Assembly (NCBI RefSeq): GCF_001428685.1
Contig: NZ_LMIK01000004.1
Location: 95,702 to 128,215 of the forward strand
Reading direction: 5' to 3'
Length of the DNA stretch: 32,514 nucleotides
DNA from: Lysobacter sp. Root76
GTDB taxonomy: Bacteria > Pseudomonadota > Gammaproteobacteria > Xanthomonadales > Xanthomonadaceae
Under the pieces are notes generated by a model, which had not been told where the DNA came from, did not search any database, and was given only the letters and a program-made list of their open reading frames with translations. Both the position numbers and the translations under genes were made by a program. Positions 8,541-17,604 of this stretch are shown in pieces (positions within the stretch are counted from its first letter, which is position 1; the number at the start of each line of letters is the position of its first letter).

Positions 8541-9836
8541 TCAGCCCTGCGGCGGCAGCGCCGGCTGCAACAGGGCGATGGTCTTGGCCAGTGCGCCGCG
8601 GCCGAGCTCGACCAGGGAGCGCCCGGCCGCGACCATCTGCGCGCGTTGCGCCGGATCGGCGAGCAGGCGCTCGATCTCGGCCTGCACCGCCTCGGCGTCG
8701 GCGCCGATACGCAGTGCGCCGGCGGCTTCCAGGCGCTCCGCGATCTCGACGAAGTTGTGCAGGTGCGGGCCGGTGACGATGGGGGTGCCGGTCGCCGCCG
8801 GCTCCAGCAGGTTGTGGCCGCCGATCGCCTGCAGGCTGCCGCCGACGAAAGCGACGTCGGCGCCGGCGTAGAAGCACATCAGCTCGCCCAGGGTGTCGAT
8901 CACGAACACGTCGTCGCCGCGCTGCGGCCAGCGCACGCGCGAACGCGTCGATACGGTCCAGCCGGCGGCGCGCGCCGATTCGGCCACGACCCGGAAACGC
9001 TCGGGATGGCGCGGCGCCCATAGCAGCAGCAGCTCCGGGAAACGCAGGCGCAGGCGGCGGTGGATCGAGATCACCGCGGCCTCTTCATCCTCGTGGGTAC
9101 TGGCGGCGATCCAGACCGGGCGAGTACCGCTGTGGCGGCGGCACTCGGCGGCGAACTCGTCCAGGGCTTCGGGCACGGAGACGTCGAATTTGAGGTTGCC
9201 GGTCTCGACGATCTGCTCCGGGCGTGCGCCCAAGCGCAAGAAGCGCTCGCCATCGGCACGCGACTGCACCGCGACGGCACGCACCGTGCGCAATGCGCGC
9301 GCGACCAGCGAGGCCAGCACCCGGTAGCCGCGCAGCGAGCGTTCCGACAGGCGCGCGTTGACGATGTAGGTCGGAATGCCGCGGTCGCGGCAGCCGAACA
9401 GCAGGCTGGGCCAGAGCTCGGTTTCCATGATCAGCGCCGCGCAGGGGCGGTGATGCTGAAGGAAGCGCGACACCGCACCGGGCAGGTCGTAGGGCAGGTA
9501 GACATGCTCGACGCTGTCGCCCCAGGCCGCACGCGCGCGGTCCGAGCCGGTCGGGGTGATCGTGGTCACCAGCAGGCGCAGGTCGGGGCGGCCGCGGCGC
9601 AGCGCATTGACCAGCGGGATCGCGGCGTTGACCTCGCCCACCGAGACCGCGTGCAGCCACAGGGTGCGGGTATGGGCCGGGCCGCGGTAGATCGCGTAGC
9701 GCTCCAGCCAGCGCTGGAAATAGGCGGGCTGGCGGAAGCCGCGCCAGATCAGGTGATAGACCGTGACCGGCGCCAACAGGTACAGCGCGACCGAATACAG
9801 GCCGCGCAACAGGCGTTCGATGAAGTCAATCCGCAT
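8541..9836 (-). CDS. waaA: 3-deoxy-D-manno-octulosonic acid (Kdo) transferase
   Basis: This 431-aa GT30 glycosyltransferase adds Kdo from CMP-Kdo to the lipid A precursor, founding the LPS core on the cytoplasmic face of the inner membrane. An N-terminal membrane anchor is seen at about residues 10-30. The catalytic-base glutamate is E68 in the motif HAVSVGEV. Further family motifs follow: LLVTTITPTGSDRA, LPYDLPGAVSRFL, METELWPSLL, and VGGSLQAIGGHNLLEPAA in the nucleotide-binding half. I chose the ATG at 9836 (MRIDFIERLL); an upstream in-frame extension of 30 codons has no family character. No strong Shine-Dalgarno sequence is visible. It is divergent from the lipid A acyltransferase gene, with 143 bp between. 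Confidence 0.95.
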   Translation of the reverse strand: MRIDFIERLLRGLYSVALYLLAPVTVYHLIWRGFRQPAYFQRWLERYAIYRGPAHTRTLWLHAVSVGEVNAAIPLVNALRRGRPDLRLLVTTITPTGSDRARAAWGDSVEHVYLPYDLPGAVSRFLQHHRPCAALIMETELWPSLLFGCRDRGIPTYIVNARLSERSLRGYRVLASLVARALRTVRAVAVQSRADGERFLRLGARPEQIVETGNLKFDVSVPEALDEFAAECRRHSGTRPVWIAASTHEDEEAAVISIHRRLRLRFPELLLLWAPRHPERFRVVAESARAAGWTVSTRSRVRWPQRGDDVFVIDTLGELMCFYAGADVAFVGGSLQAIGGHNLLEPAATGTPIVTGPHLHNFVEIAERLEAAGALRIGADAEAVQAEIERLLADPAQRAQMVAAGRSLVELGRGALAKTIALLQPALPPQG

Positions 9837-9979
9837 GCGCCAAGGATAAGCGCTCCGCGCCCGCACGACGGTCGCCGCGGTTGCGAAAAGCGCGTTTGCG
9901 GCCCGGATCGGCCAACCTCGGCGCAACGCCGGTGCCGTTCCGCGACCGCGTTAACTCGCGGGCCTCTAAACTATCGGCC

Positions 9980-10921
9980 ATGAGCGCAACCCAGCTGCCC
10001 CCTCCCCCGCGCGGTCCCAAGCATTGGCCGATGTGGCTCGCTCTCGCCGGCATGTGCCTGGGCGCACGCCTACCCTGGGCGTTGCAACGCGCGCTGGGCG
10101 GGCTGTTCGGCGCATTCGCGCTGCGCGTGGCCGGCGAGCGCCGGCGCGCGGCGCAGATCAACCTGGCACTGTGCTACCCGGAAAAGAGCGAGGCCGAGCG
10201 CGAGGCCCTGCTGCGCGAGAGCTTCCGCGACCTGGGCATCGGCCTGTTCGAGTTCGCCCGCGCCTGGTGGGGCTCGGTCGCGCCGATGCGGCGCACGGTG
10301 CGGATCGAGGGCCTGGAGCTGATCGACGAAGTGCGCGCGCAGGGCCGTGGCGTGCTGCTGATCTCCGGCCATTTCATGACCCTGGAGATGTGCGGGCGGC
10401 TGATGTGCGACCACCTGCCGCTGGCCGGCATGTACCGCCGCCATCGCAGCCCGGTGTTCGAATGGGCGGTCAAGCGCGGCCGTCTGCGCTACGCCGCGGC
10501 CATGTACACCAACGAAGAGATCCGCCCGGCGATGCGCCACCTCAAGCAGGGCGGCTTCTTGTGGTACGCGCCCGACCAGGACATGCGCGGCAAGGACACG
10601 GTATTCGCGCCGTTCTTCGGCGTGCCTGCGGCGACCATCACCGCGACCCACCAGTTCGCACGGCTCAGCGGCTGCGCGGTGGTGCCGTTCTTCCATCGCC
10701 GCGAAGGGGGCGACTACGTGCTGCGCCTGGGTGCGCCGCTGGCGGACTTCCCGTCCGCCGACGCCACCGCCGACAGCGCGCGCGTCAACGCCCAGATCGA
10801 GGCGATGGTGCGCGAGGCGCCGAGCCAGTACCTGTGGATCCACCGCCGCTTCAAGCGCCGGCCGCCAGGCATGGTCTCGCCGTACAAGCCCAGGCCCGAC
10901 GACAGCGACGATCGCGACTGA
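9980..10921 (+). CDS. Lipid A biosynthesis lauroyl-type acyltransferase (LpxL/HtrB family)
   Basis: This 313-aa inner-membrane enzyme adds a secondary acyl chain to Kdo-lipid A, using acyl-ACP. An N-terminal hydrophobic segment lies at about 17-48. The catalytic HX4(D/E) motif is H131-FMTL-E136. Later family motifs are YRRHRSPVFEWAVKRGR, WYAPDQDMRGKDTVFAPFFG and PSQYLWIHRRFK, which match LpxL/LpxP/LpxM enzymes. I chose the ATG at 9980 because the upstream codons have no homology character. It faces waaA, and its stop is 24 bp from the convergent O-antigen ligase stop, so the block is a small LPS neighbourhood. Which acyl chain or position it serves cannot be told from sequence. Confidence 0.93.
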   Translation: MSATQLPPPPRGPKHWPMWLALAGMCLGARLPWALQRALGGLFGAFALRVAGERRRAAQINLALCYPEKSEAEREALLRESFRDLGIGLFEFARAWWGSVAPMRRTVRIEGLELIDEVRAQGRGVLLISGHFMTLEMCGRLMCDHLPLAGMYRRHRSPVFEWAVKRGRLRYAAAMYTNEEIRPAMRHLKQGGFLWYAPDQDMRGKDTVFAPFFGVPAATITATHQFARLSGCAVVPFFHRREGGDYVLRLGAPLADFPSADATADSARVNAQIEAMVREAPSQYLWIHRRFKRRPPGMVSPYKPRPDDSDDRD

Positions 10922-10945
10922 GTTCGCGTCCGCAACGCGCGGGGC

Positions 10946-12328
10946 TCAGGCCCCGGTGCCGCTCTCGTCGCGTTCGCGCAAGGGCTGCGCCAGCAGACTG
11001 CCGGCGTACAAGGCCACCAGCAGCAAGGCCACGCCGCCCCAGAAGGTCGAATAAAAGGCCAGATGGGTGTTGAGCGGGAACAGCGTGACCGCCACTGCGA
11101 GCAAGGCCGGACGTGCGCGTTCGCGCGCGGCGGCGTCGGCGTAACGCCAGGCGCGCCAGGCCAGGGCCACGCCCGCCATCCACATCAGCAGACCGAAGGC
11201 CCCGGTTTCGCTGAGCACTTCCAGCACCACCTGATGCGCATGCAGCGCCGGGCCGTAGCCCCAGGCGGCCTGCTTGCCGGGATCGGGGTCGCAGGCCGGG
11301 AAGGCTTCGCGGAAGCCGCGCGCGCCGACACCGTTGATCGGATTCTCGCGCACCATGCACAGCGCCGCGCCCCAGATCCGCGTGCGTCCGGACAGCGCGC
11401 TGTCCACGCCTTCGGCATCGGCGCTGCGGACCAGGGTGGTGCGGGCGATGCGCTCGCGCACCTGCGGCGAGACCATGGCAATGGTCGCCACCGCGATCGC
11501 GCCGAACGCGAACACGCCCAGCAGCCGCTTCCAGCCCAGCAGGCCCCAGCCCGACAGCACCAGCACCAGCGCATAGGTGATCCACGAGGCGCGCGAACCG
11601 GCCAGCACCACCACCAGGCCGACCGCGGCGGCCGCGATCAACCAGCCGGCCATGCCGTAACGACGGCCGCCGGCGTACAGCGCGAACGGCGACAGGCTCG
11701 CCAGCACCTGGCCGAGCTTGAGATTGCAGGGGCCGAGCACGCCGCTGAGACGGTCGACGCCGGCGGTTTCCTCCGGCGTGCACATGCCGTGGCCGCTGAT
11801 GCCGTGCTTGATCGCGTCCATCGCCGAGAACAAGGGGCTGGCGCCGGTCAGCGCCTGCAGCAGCGCGTCCACCGTCCAGATCGCGACGATCACCGCCAGG
11901 CCGCCGAAGATGGTGCGGCGCCCGCGCGGGTTGGCCACCGCCGACGCGGCCAGCCACAGGAACGGCAGGTAGCGGATGTCTTCCAGCGCCTTGCGCAACG
12001 CGTGCGGCGCATCGACCGCGTCGAACGCGGACACCAGTTCGGGCAGCCAGTAGGCGAAGAACAGCACGCTGGTCAGGGCCCAGGCCGGATTGCTCAGCAG
12101 TTGTCCGCCGCTGCGGAAACGCGAGGCGATCAGGTACACGATCGCGGCCAGCGCGCCCAGCACCAGCACCGCTTCGGCATAGCCCGGCGCCGGCCACAAG
12201 GCGACGTAGGCGAGGATCCAGGCCGGTGCCCAACGCCAGCCATGGGCGGCGCCCGCCGGCTTCGGCGGGTTGGGATCGACCCAACGCGAGTCAGCGCGGT
12301 CGGCGGGGGAATTCGGCGTAGACGCCAA
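10946..12328 (-). CDS. O-antigen ligase / polymerase family membrane protein (Wzy_C type)
   Basis: This is a polytopic inner-membrane protein of about 460 aa with roughly ten to twelve hydrophobic helices. The family signature is in the long periplasmic loop before the last helices: GVGARGFREAFPACDP and then ALHAHQVVLEVLSETGAFGL, the conserved H and G-rich block of WaaL/Wzy_C proteins. It probably joins O-polysaccharide or another glycan to lipid A core. I prefer the TTG at 12326-12328 as start because a perfect AGGAGG (12335-12340) lies six bases upstream; a GTG seven codons earlier (12349) has no such site. It overlaps the end of the upstream glycosyltransferase gene by 38 bp, so the two are probably translationally coupled. 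Confidence 0.88.
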   Translation of the reverse strand: MASTPNSPADRADSRWVDPNPPKPAGAAHGWRWAPAWILAYVALWPAPGYAEAVLVLGALAAIVYLIASRFRSGGQLLSNPAWALTSVLFFAYWLPELVSAFDAVDAPHALRKALEDIRYLPFLWLAASAVANPRGRRTIFGGLAVIVAIWTVDALLQALTGASPLFSAMDAIKHGISGHGMCTPEETAGVDRLSGVLGPCNLKLGQVLASLSPFALYAGGRRYGMAGWLIAAAAVGLVVVLAGSRASWITYALVLVLSGWGLLGWKRLLGVFAFGAIAVATIAMVSPQVRERIARTTLVRSADAEGVDSALSGRTRIWGAALCMVRENPINGVGARGFREAFPACDPDPGKQAAWGYGPALHAHQVVLEVLSETGAFGLLMWMAGVALAWRAWRYADAAARERARPALLAVAVTLFPLNTHLAFYSTFWGGVALLLVALYAGSLLAQPLRERDESGTGA

Positions 12329-13412
12329 GCGTGGCCTCCTGCATCGCACGCAAGGAATACTCCATCGTATCCGTTGCCGACGGCGGATGCGTTAGCAATT
12401 CGCGAGCCGCGGCCTGCAGTGCGTCGGCGTCGAAGGGTGCGACCGCACCGCGCGGCTGCAGCCGCGCCAGCAATTCGCCGACGCCGCCGTGGGCCCAGCC
12501 GAGCACCACGCGGCCGACCGACAGGGCCTCGACCACGGTGCGGCCGAAGGCTTCGGGTTTGCGCGACAGCTGCAACACCAGATCGGAGGCGGCGTAGGCG
12601 CGCGCGATCGCGTCGGTGGGCGCGGTGAAGGCGATCGCGTCGGCGATGTTCAAAGCCGCGGCCTCACGTTCGAGTTCGGCGATGTAGGCCTCGCGCCCGG
12701 CTTCGCGCGCGCCGGGCAGCCACAGGCGCGCGTCGCTGCCGTCGCCGCGCAGCACGGCCAGCAGGTTCAGGGCATCGGCGTGGCCCTTGAGCCGGGTGCC
12801 GCGGCCGGGCAGCAGCAGCAGCGGTCCCGCGCCGGCGAGCGCGGGATGCGCAGCCGCGGCCCAGGCGCGCGCGTCGCGGTCCGGCATCGGCGCGCGCGGG
12901 AACGCGGCCGGGTCGATGCCGCGCGGGATCGTGCGCAGCTTGCCGGGGTCGGTGCCGGGATACTGCCGCAGCACGTAGTCGCGCACGGTGTCGGACACGC
13001 AGATCACGCGCTCGCCGCTGGCCATCACCGCGCTGTAGCGCGAGGGCGAGTTGAGACCGTGCACGGTGGTGACGAAATGCGGCCGCGCCGCGGCGGGCAT
13101 GCCGCGCAGGGCCAGGCGCGCGAGCCAGGCCGGCAGGCGCGAACGGGCGTGGACGATATCGGCATCGGTGTCGGCGAACACACGCCGCAGCGTGCGTGCG
13201 TGGCGCAGGCTCGCCAGCGACTTGCGGCCGATGTCGAGCGTGATGTGCTCGGCGCCGCTGGCCAGCAGCCGCGGCAGCAGTCGGCCGCCGGCGGACACCA
13301 CGATCGCGCGATGCCCGGCGCGCACCAGCGCGTCGGCGATCTCGAGGGTGGAACGTTCGACGCCGCCCGACTCCAGGGCCGGCAGCAACTGCACTACGGT
13401 CAGCCGGCGCAC
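12291..13412 (-). CDS. GT4-family glycosyltransferase
   Basis: This is a 373-aa GT-B fold enzyme, likely adding a sugar to the LPS core or another envelope glycan. The N terminus VVQLLPALESGGVERSTLEI is the classic GT4 acceptor-side start. The donor side has LLPGRGTRLKGHADAL and the EX7E motif E287-AFGRTVV-E295, followed by GGVGELL. It starts with GTG, with AGCAGG six bases upstream. The gene begins 28 bases after the zinc-finger gene and overlaps the ligase gene, so all three form one operon on the minus strand. Donor and acceptor are unknown. Confidence 0.92.
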   Translation of the reverse strand: MRRLTVVQLLPALESGGVERSTLEIADALVRAGHRAIVVSAGGRLLPRLLASGAEHITLDIGRKSLASLRHARTLRRVFADTDADIVHARSRLPAWLARLALRGMPAAARPHFVTTVHGLNSPSRYSAVMASGERVICVSDTVRDYVLRQYPGTDPGKLRTIPRGIDPAAFPRAPMPDRDARAWAAAAHPALAGAGPLLLLPGRGTRLKGHADALNLLAVLRGDGSDARLWLPGAREAGREAYIAELEREAAALNIADAIAFTAPTDAIARAYAASDLVLQLSRKPEAFGRTVVEALSVGRVVLGWAHGGVGELLARLQPRGAVAPFDADALQAAARELLTHPPSATDTMEYSLRAMQEATLGVYAEFPRRPR

Positions 13413-13440
13413 GCGGAACCTGCTGCGTCGCCGCGGTGGC

Positions 13441-13641
13441 TCAGTCGTCGACCAGGGTGAAGTGCGCGCCGCAGTACGGGCACTGGCATTCGCGTTCGGC
13501 CTCGATCGGCAGGTACACGCGCGGATGCGAGTTCCACAGCGCCATCGACGGCAGCGGGCAGCTCAGCGGCAGGTCCGCACGCGTGACGGTGTAACGCTGC
13601 TCGGCGTTGGCCTGGGTGGGATGGGCGTTGGCTGCGGTCAT
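13441..13641 (-). CDS. Small zinc-finger protein (zf-CHCC type)
   Basis: This is a 66-aa cytoplasmic protein. The zinc ligands appear to be C28, H39, C54 and C57 in the pattern C-x10-H-x14-C-x2-C, with the text SHPRVYLPIE and CQCPYCGAHF. This is the zf-CHCC family, which also contains the NDUFS6-type subunits of mitochondrial complex I. Its role in bacteria is not established. It is the first gene of the operon with the GT4 glycosyltransferase and O-antigen-ligase-like genes. The many alternative frames in this region do not compete with it. Confidence 0.88.
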   Translation of the reverse strand: MTAANAHPTQANAEQRYTVTRADLPLSCPLPSMALWNSHPRVYLPIEAERECQCPYCGAHFTLVDD

Positions 13642-13706
13642 GACGGACGACGGGTGGCGACGCGGAGGCGGCAGTTTAACAGGTGCGCCGCGTGGGGCCG
13701 CGGTTT

Positions 13707-14076
13707 TAGCCCCCTCTCCTGCTTGCGGGAGAGGGGTTGGGGTGAGGGTCGGAGCGAGCGCGCGACTCCAACCTCATCCCGGACCCTCATCCGCCCTTCG
13801 GGCCCCTTCTCCCGCAAGCGGGAGAAGGGAACATCAAAAGCACTGCGTGACGTAGCCCCTCTCCCGCTTGCGGGAGAGGGGTTGGGGTGAGGGCTGCCGC
13901 GAGCGCGCGGCTCCAACCTCATCCCGGCCCCTCATCCGCCCTTCGGGCACCTTCTCCCGCAAGCGGGAGAAGGGAACATCAAAAGCGCTGCGTGACTTAG
14001 CCCCTCTCCCGCTTGCGGGAGAGGGGTTGGGGTGAGGGCCGGCGTGAGCGCGCGGCTCCCATCTCAACCCAAACCC
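13707..14076. repeat. Triplicated 145-bp repeat with paired hairpins
   Basis: Units begin at 13707, 13853 and 13998 (periods 146 and 145); the last is cut short at the end of the pirin gene. Each full unit has one hairpin CCCCTCTCCCGC-TT-GCGGGAGAGGGG and, about 80 bases later, a related hairpin CCTTCTCCCGC-AA-GCGGGAGAAGG. A linker GGTTGGGGTGAGGG and a segment GCGAGCGCGCGGCTCC lie between them. The same hairpin occurs alone at 695-718. The block fills the gap of about 440 bp between the zinc-finger gene and pirin. No protein is supported. Confidence 0.85.
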
Positions 14077-14083
14077 TCAGCCG

Positions 14084-14815
14084 CTACTGCGCGGGCAGAT
14101 CGAAAAACAACAGATTCGCCGGCTCATCACCGAGCCCGACGATCCGCAGCGAACCGCTTTCCTCGCGATACCCCAAGGCATCGCCCGCCAGCAGCCTTCG
14201 GCCATTGGCCTCGACCTCGCCCTCGGCCACGTGCAGCCAATACAACCGCGCCGGATCGAGTTCGCGCTGCAGGGTATCGCCCCGAGCCGGACGGGCGCCG
14301 TGCAGCCAGGCCCGTTGCCGGATCGCGATGCTGCCCTGCGCCCCGTCGGGCGAAGCCAGCAAGGTCCAGCCGTCGCCGCCGGCCGCGCCGGCATCGGCTT
14401 CGCGCTGGGCGTAAGCGGGCTTGGCGTTGAGCCGATCGGGCTGGATCCAGATCTGCAGGAAGTGCACCGGCTGCGCGTCGGAAGCGTTGTACTCGCTGTG
14501 TTCGACGCCGTGGCCGGCGCTCATCCATTGCAGCTCGCCGGGGCGGATGGTGCCGCCCCCGCCGCTGCTGTCCTTATGGGCGAGACCGCCGCTGAGCACG
14601 TAGCTCAGGATTTCCATGTTGGCATGGCGGTGCGGCGGGAAACCCGCGCCGGCGGCGACGCGGTCCTCGTTGATCACCCGCAATGGGCCGAAGCCCATCC
14701 AGGCCGGGTCGTAGTAACCACCGAAGGAAAACGTGTGGCGACTGTCCAGCCAGCCGGCCTGAGCACCACCGTTCGGAGCGCGGCCGCGGTCGGCGGAAGG
14801 GCGTTCGACGATCAT
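14084..14815 (-). CDS. Pirin family protein
   Basis: This is a 243-aa bicupin protein. The metal site of the N-terminal cupin is complete: H62, H64, H106 and E108 in the motifs PPHRHANMEI and GHGVEHSE. Other family marks are DSRHTFSFGGYYDP near the N terminus and HFLQIWIQP. Its length matches the short YhhW-like pirins, some of which show quercetin 2,3-dioxygenase activity in vitro; the physiological role is unclear. The ATG lies four bases after the YceI stop, so it is the last gene of the nitroreductase-YceI-pirin operon. The context suggests an oxidative or electrophile stress unit (inference). Confidence 0.93.
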   Translation of the reverse strand: MIVERPSADRGRAPNGGAQAGWLDSRHTFSFGGYYDPAWMGFGPLRVINEDRVAAGAGFPPHRHANMEILSYVLSGGLAHKDSSGGGGTIRPGELQWMSAGHGVEHSEYNASDAQPVHFLQIWIQPDRLNAKPAYAQREADAGAAGGDGWTLLASPDGAQGSIAIRQRAWLHGARPARGDTLQRELDPARLYWLHVAEGEVEANGRRLLAGDALGYREESGSLRIVGLGDEPANLLFFDLPAQ

Positions 14816-14819
14816 GCGA

Positions 14820-15413
14820 TTACTGCTTCGCGGCGTCCGGCTTCGGCACGATCGCTTCGGTGGTGATGTGGATCGTCACCTCGTCGCTGACGTTGGGCAC
14901 GTACTTGGCGATACCGAAATCGCTGCGCTTGATCGTGGTGCTGGCGTCGAAGCCGGCGGCGGCGCGCTTGGCCAAGGGCTGCTCGCCGACCTTGTTGATG
15001 GTCACGTCCAGCACCACCGGCTTGGTCACGCCGTGCACGGTCAGGTCGCCGCTGACCTTGAGCTTCTTGTCGCCCGCGGCCTCGACCTGGGTGCTCTTGA
15101 AGGTGATGGCCGGGTACTTGGCGGCGTCGAAGAAATCTTCGCTGCGCAGGTGCTCGTCGAACGCGGCGACGTGCGAGTTCAGGCCGGCCAGCGGAATGGT
15201 GACCTCGACCGACGACGACGACGGCTTGGCCGGATCGTAGGTGATGCTGCCGTCGACCTGGCCGAAATGGGCGATCGGGTTGGAGAAGCCGAAGTGGCTC
15301 CAGCTGGCGACGACGTCGGTGTGGTTGGCGTCGATCTTGTAGGTCAGCGGAGCGGCCGCGGCGGCGCCCGCGAAGGCGAACGCGAGGACGGTGGCGAGCA
15401 GGGTGCGCTTCAT
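14820..15413 (-). CDS. YceI family periplasmic protein
   Basis: This 197-aa protein begins with a Sec signal peptide (MKRTLLATVLAFAFAGAAAAA, cleavage about residue 20-21). The lipocalin-like YceI barrel follows: YKIDANHTDVVASWSHFGFSN at the start, LRSEDFFDAAKYPAITFKST in the middle, and LTVHGVTKPVVLDV then SDFGIAKYVPNVSDEV at the end. These proteins bind long isoprenoid chains in known cases. The ligand here is unknown. It sits between the nitroreductase (50 bp upstream) and pirin (4 bp downstream) in one operon. Confidence 0.94.
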   Translation of the reverse strand: MKRTLLATVLAFAFAGAAAAAPLTYKIDANHTDVVASWSHFGFSNPIAHFGQVDGSITYDPAKPSSSSVEVTIPLAGLNSHVAAFDEHLRSEDFFDAAKYPAITFKSTQVEAAGDKKLKVSGDLTVHGVTKPVVLDVTINKVGEQPLAKRAAAGFDASTTIKRSDFGIAKYVPNVSDEVTIHITTEAIVPKPDAAKQ

Positions 15414-15463
15414 GGCGGTTGTCTCCGGATACGTGAATGGGGTGGCGGGCGTATTGCGGTGGA

Positions 15464-16051
15464 TCACAGGATCTGCGCGACTTCGTCGAAGGACAAGCGC
15501 GGCGAGCGCGGGAACAGCTTGGACACGTCGCCGTGGCCGAGGTTGATCAGGAAGTTGGACTTGATCGGGGTGCCGGCGAAGAACGCCGCGTCGACCTTGG
15601 CGTTGTCGAAGCCCGACATCGGGCCGGCGTCCAGGCCCAGCGCGCGCGCGGCCAGGATCACGTAGGCGCCCTGCAGGCTGCCGTTGCGGAACGCGGCGGC
15701 GCTGCGGCCTTCGCGCGGGCCGTCGAACCAGGCCTTGGCGTCGGTGTGCGGGAACAGATAAGGCAGCTTCTCGTGGAAGTCCTCGTCGTGGGCCACGATC
15801 ACCGTCACCGGAGCCTTCATGGTCTTCTCCAGGTTGCCCTCCGACAGCGCCGGGCGCAGCTTCTCCTTGGCCTCCTGGGACTTCACGAACACGTAGCGGC
15901 CCGGCGACATGTTGGCGCTGGTGGGCGCCCACTTCATCAGGTCGTAGAGCGCGCGCAGGGTGTCGTCGCTGACTTCGCCGCCGAGTTCGTTATGGGTGCG
16001 CGCGGTGCGGAACAGCTGGTCCAGGGCAGCATCGGACAAGGTCGAGGACAT
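15464..16051 (-). CDS. Nitroreductase family protein (malonic semialdehyde reductase RutE-like)
   Basis: This is a 195-aa FMN-dependent NAD(P)H oxidoreductase, the length of RutE/HadB proteins. Typical features are [14 protein letters not shown] at the N terminus, [16 protein letters not shown] (flavin-binding region), [20 protein letters not shown] and GPMSGFD, and the C-terminal [11 protein letters not shown]. RutE reduces malonic semialdehyde in pyrimidine breakdown, but no other rut genes are here. The pairing with YceI and pirin points to a general reductase role instead. It is the first gene of that three-gene operon; the start ATG is at 16051. Confidence 0.92.
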   Translation of the reverse strand: MSSTLSDAALDQLFRTARTHNELGGEVSDDTLRALYDLMKWAPTSANMSPGRYVFVKSQEAKEKLRPALSEGNLEKTMKAPVTVIVAHDEDFHEKLPYLFPHTDAKAWFDGPREGRSAAAFRNGSLQGAYVILAARALGLDAGPMSGFDNAKVDAAFFAGTPIKSNFLINLGHGDVSKLFPRSPRLSFDEVAQIL

Positions 16052-16195
16052 TGGGGTCTCCAGGTGGTGCCGGAGCAGGAGCGCCGCGGCCAGGTGCGGA
16101 AGTGTAGAGTCCAGGCGGTTAAGCAACGCCGCCATCGCCGGAACGGATTGATAGCACCCGTGCAACAAACGAAGCCATCCAGCCCGGTTATATCC

Positions 16196-17149
16196 ATGGA
16201 TGAAACTTGGATCTTGACCGACGGACATGCCGGCAATGTCCGCCAAGCCCAGGCCCTGGCCGCCGCGCTGGGCCGGCCGGGACGGGAATTCACCCTGCAA
16301 CCGCAGCTTCCCTGGGCCTGGACCGCGCCGCGCCGGCTACCGGGTGCGGCCCACGCCTTCGGCCCGGCCTTCGCTCAGGCACTGGCTTCGCCACCCGCGC
16401 TGGCGATCGGTTGCGGTCGCCAGGCCGCGCTCGCCACCCGCCTGCTGCGCGCACGCGGGGCGCGCGCGGTGCAGATCCTCGACCCGCGCATCCCCAGCCG
16501 GCATTGGGACCTGGTGATCGCGCCCGAGCACGACGGTCTCGTCGGCGACAACGTCCTGAGCCTGCTCGGCAGCCTCAATCCGGTCGACGACCTCTGGCTC
16601 GCCGCCGCACGCAGCGCCTTCCCGGCGTTCGGCGCCCTGCCCTCGCCGCACACCGCTCTATTGCTGGGTGGCCCCAGCGCCCACGCCGCCTTCGACGCGG
16701 CGATGTTCGACGCGCTGAGCGCGCAGGTCGCCGCGTGGGTCGAACGCGAAGGCGGCAGCATTCTCGCCACCGCCTCGCGCCGCACGCCGGCGCCGGTGCG
16801 CGAACGCCTGCGCGGCCACTTCGCACGCGTGCCCGGCGTGGTCTGGGCCGGCCCCGAGGATGGCGCCAATCCCTACGCCGGCCTGCTCGGCTGGGCCGAC
16901 CGCGTGGTCTGCACGGCCGACTCGGTCAATTTGTTGTCGGAAGCGGCGGCGACGACGGTGCCGGTGTACGTCGCCGGGGTCGACGCCTTGGGCGGACGGC
17001 CACGGCGATTCGTCGATCGCCTGATCGACAGCGGTCGGGTGCGGCGGCTCATCGATGCGGATGCGCCCGCGGGGTATGCGGTCACGCCGCTGCGGGAAAC
17101 GGCGCGGGTGGCGGACGAGGTGCGGCGGCGGTTGGGATTGGGGGTTTAA
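16196..17149 (+). CDS. ELM1/GtrOC1 family putative glycosyltransferase
   Basis: This is a 317-aa protein of the Mito_fiss_Elm1 family (DUF1022). The N-terminal signature [21 protein letters not shown] is clear, followed by [35 protein letters not shown] and, near the end, [22 protein letters not shown], which resembles the GT-B nucleotide-sugar half. Plant ELM1 acts in mitochondrial fission, but bacterial members are probably glycosyltransferases; the product is unknown. I chose the ATG at 16196 because the signature starts there. It is divergent from the nitroreductase operon across 144 bp. Confidence 0.88.
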   Translation: MDETWILTDGHAGNVRQAQALAAALGRPGREFTLQPQLPWAWTAPRRLPGAAHAFGPAFAQALASPPALAIGCGRQAALATRLLRARGARAVQILDPRIPSRHWDLVIAPEHDGLVGDNVLSLLGSLNPVDDLWLAAARSAFPAFGALPSPHTALLLGGPSAHAAFDAAMFDALSAQVAAWVEREGGSILATASRRTPAPVRERLRGHFARVPGVVWAGPEDGANPYAGLLGWADRVVCTADSVNLLSEAAATTVPVYVAGVDALGGRPRRFVDRLIDSGRVRRLIDADAPAGYAVTPLRETARVADEVRRRLGLGV

Positions 17150-17208
17150 GCAGCCGATGGTGGCTGCGACTTCCGCGGCTCGCGCGTAGCGAGCGAAACC
17201 CACGCGGC

Positions 17209-17241
17209 GATGCGGTTCGCCTTTGGCTCACCGCATCCTAC
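17209..17241 (-). repeat. Single GTAG-headed REP element (long-stem type)
   Basis: Read on the minus strand this is GTAGG, then ATGCGGT-GA-GCC, a short loop, and the complementary arm ending ACCGCATC. It is a lone copy of the element that forms inverted pairs at 8214-8358 and 27862-28170. It lies 60 bases after the ELM1 stop codon. Confidence 0.75.
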
Positions 17242-17302
17242 GCAGCTCCGGCCTACGTCCGGACGGCCAAGTCGAAGTAGTCCGTTGCAATTGCAATTCG
17301 CT

Positions 17303-17338
<36 letters not shown>

Positions 17339-17380
17339 CGGCATTGGAATCCGTTGAGCCGCAACACGACGAGCAACCGT

Positions 17381-17560
17381 AGACCCGAAGGGCGGCGCGC
17401 AGGACGCGCGCCGTTTTTCGAGGAACAGGATGTTCCTTCGAAAAATCCCCGCGCACGCTCCGCACTCGCAAGGGAGGTTTGGTCCCGCTAGCCCTTCTCT
17501 TTGGTTACTTTCTCTTGGGCTAGCAAGAGAAAGTGACCCGCACGCGCAGCGGGCGGAAGC
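17381..17560. repeat. Long dispersed intergenic repeat, copy 2
   Basis: This is the partner of the repeat at 23-202: same orientation, same length, nearly identical. All three palindromes are kept; the last stem (17503-17538) has one change, giving a T-G pair. As at copy 1, a REP-like array follows directly to the right, so the whole composite was duplicated or spread as a unit. Confidence 0.85.
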
Positions 17561-17604
17561 TGTTGACTTGAGAATCGAAGCCTTCGTCGAACCTTGGAGT
17601 TCGC

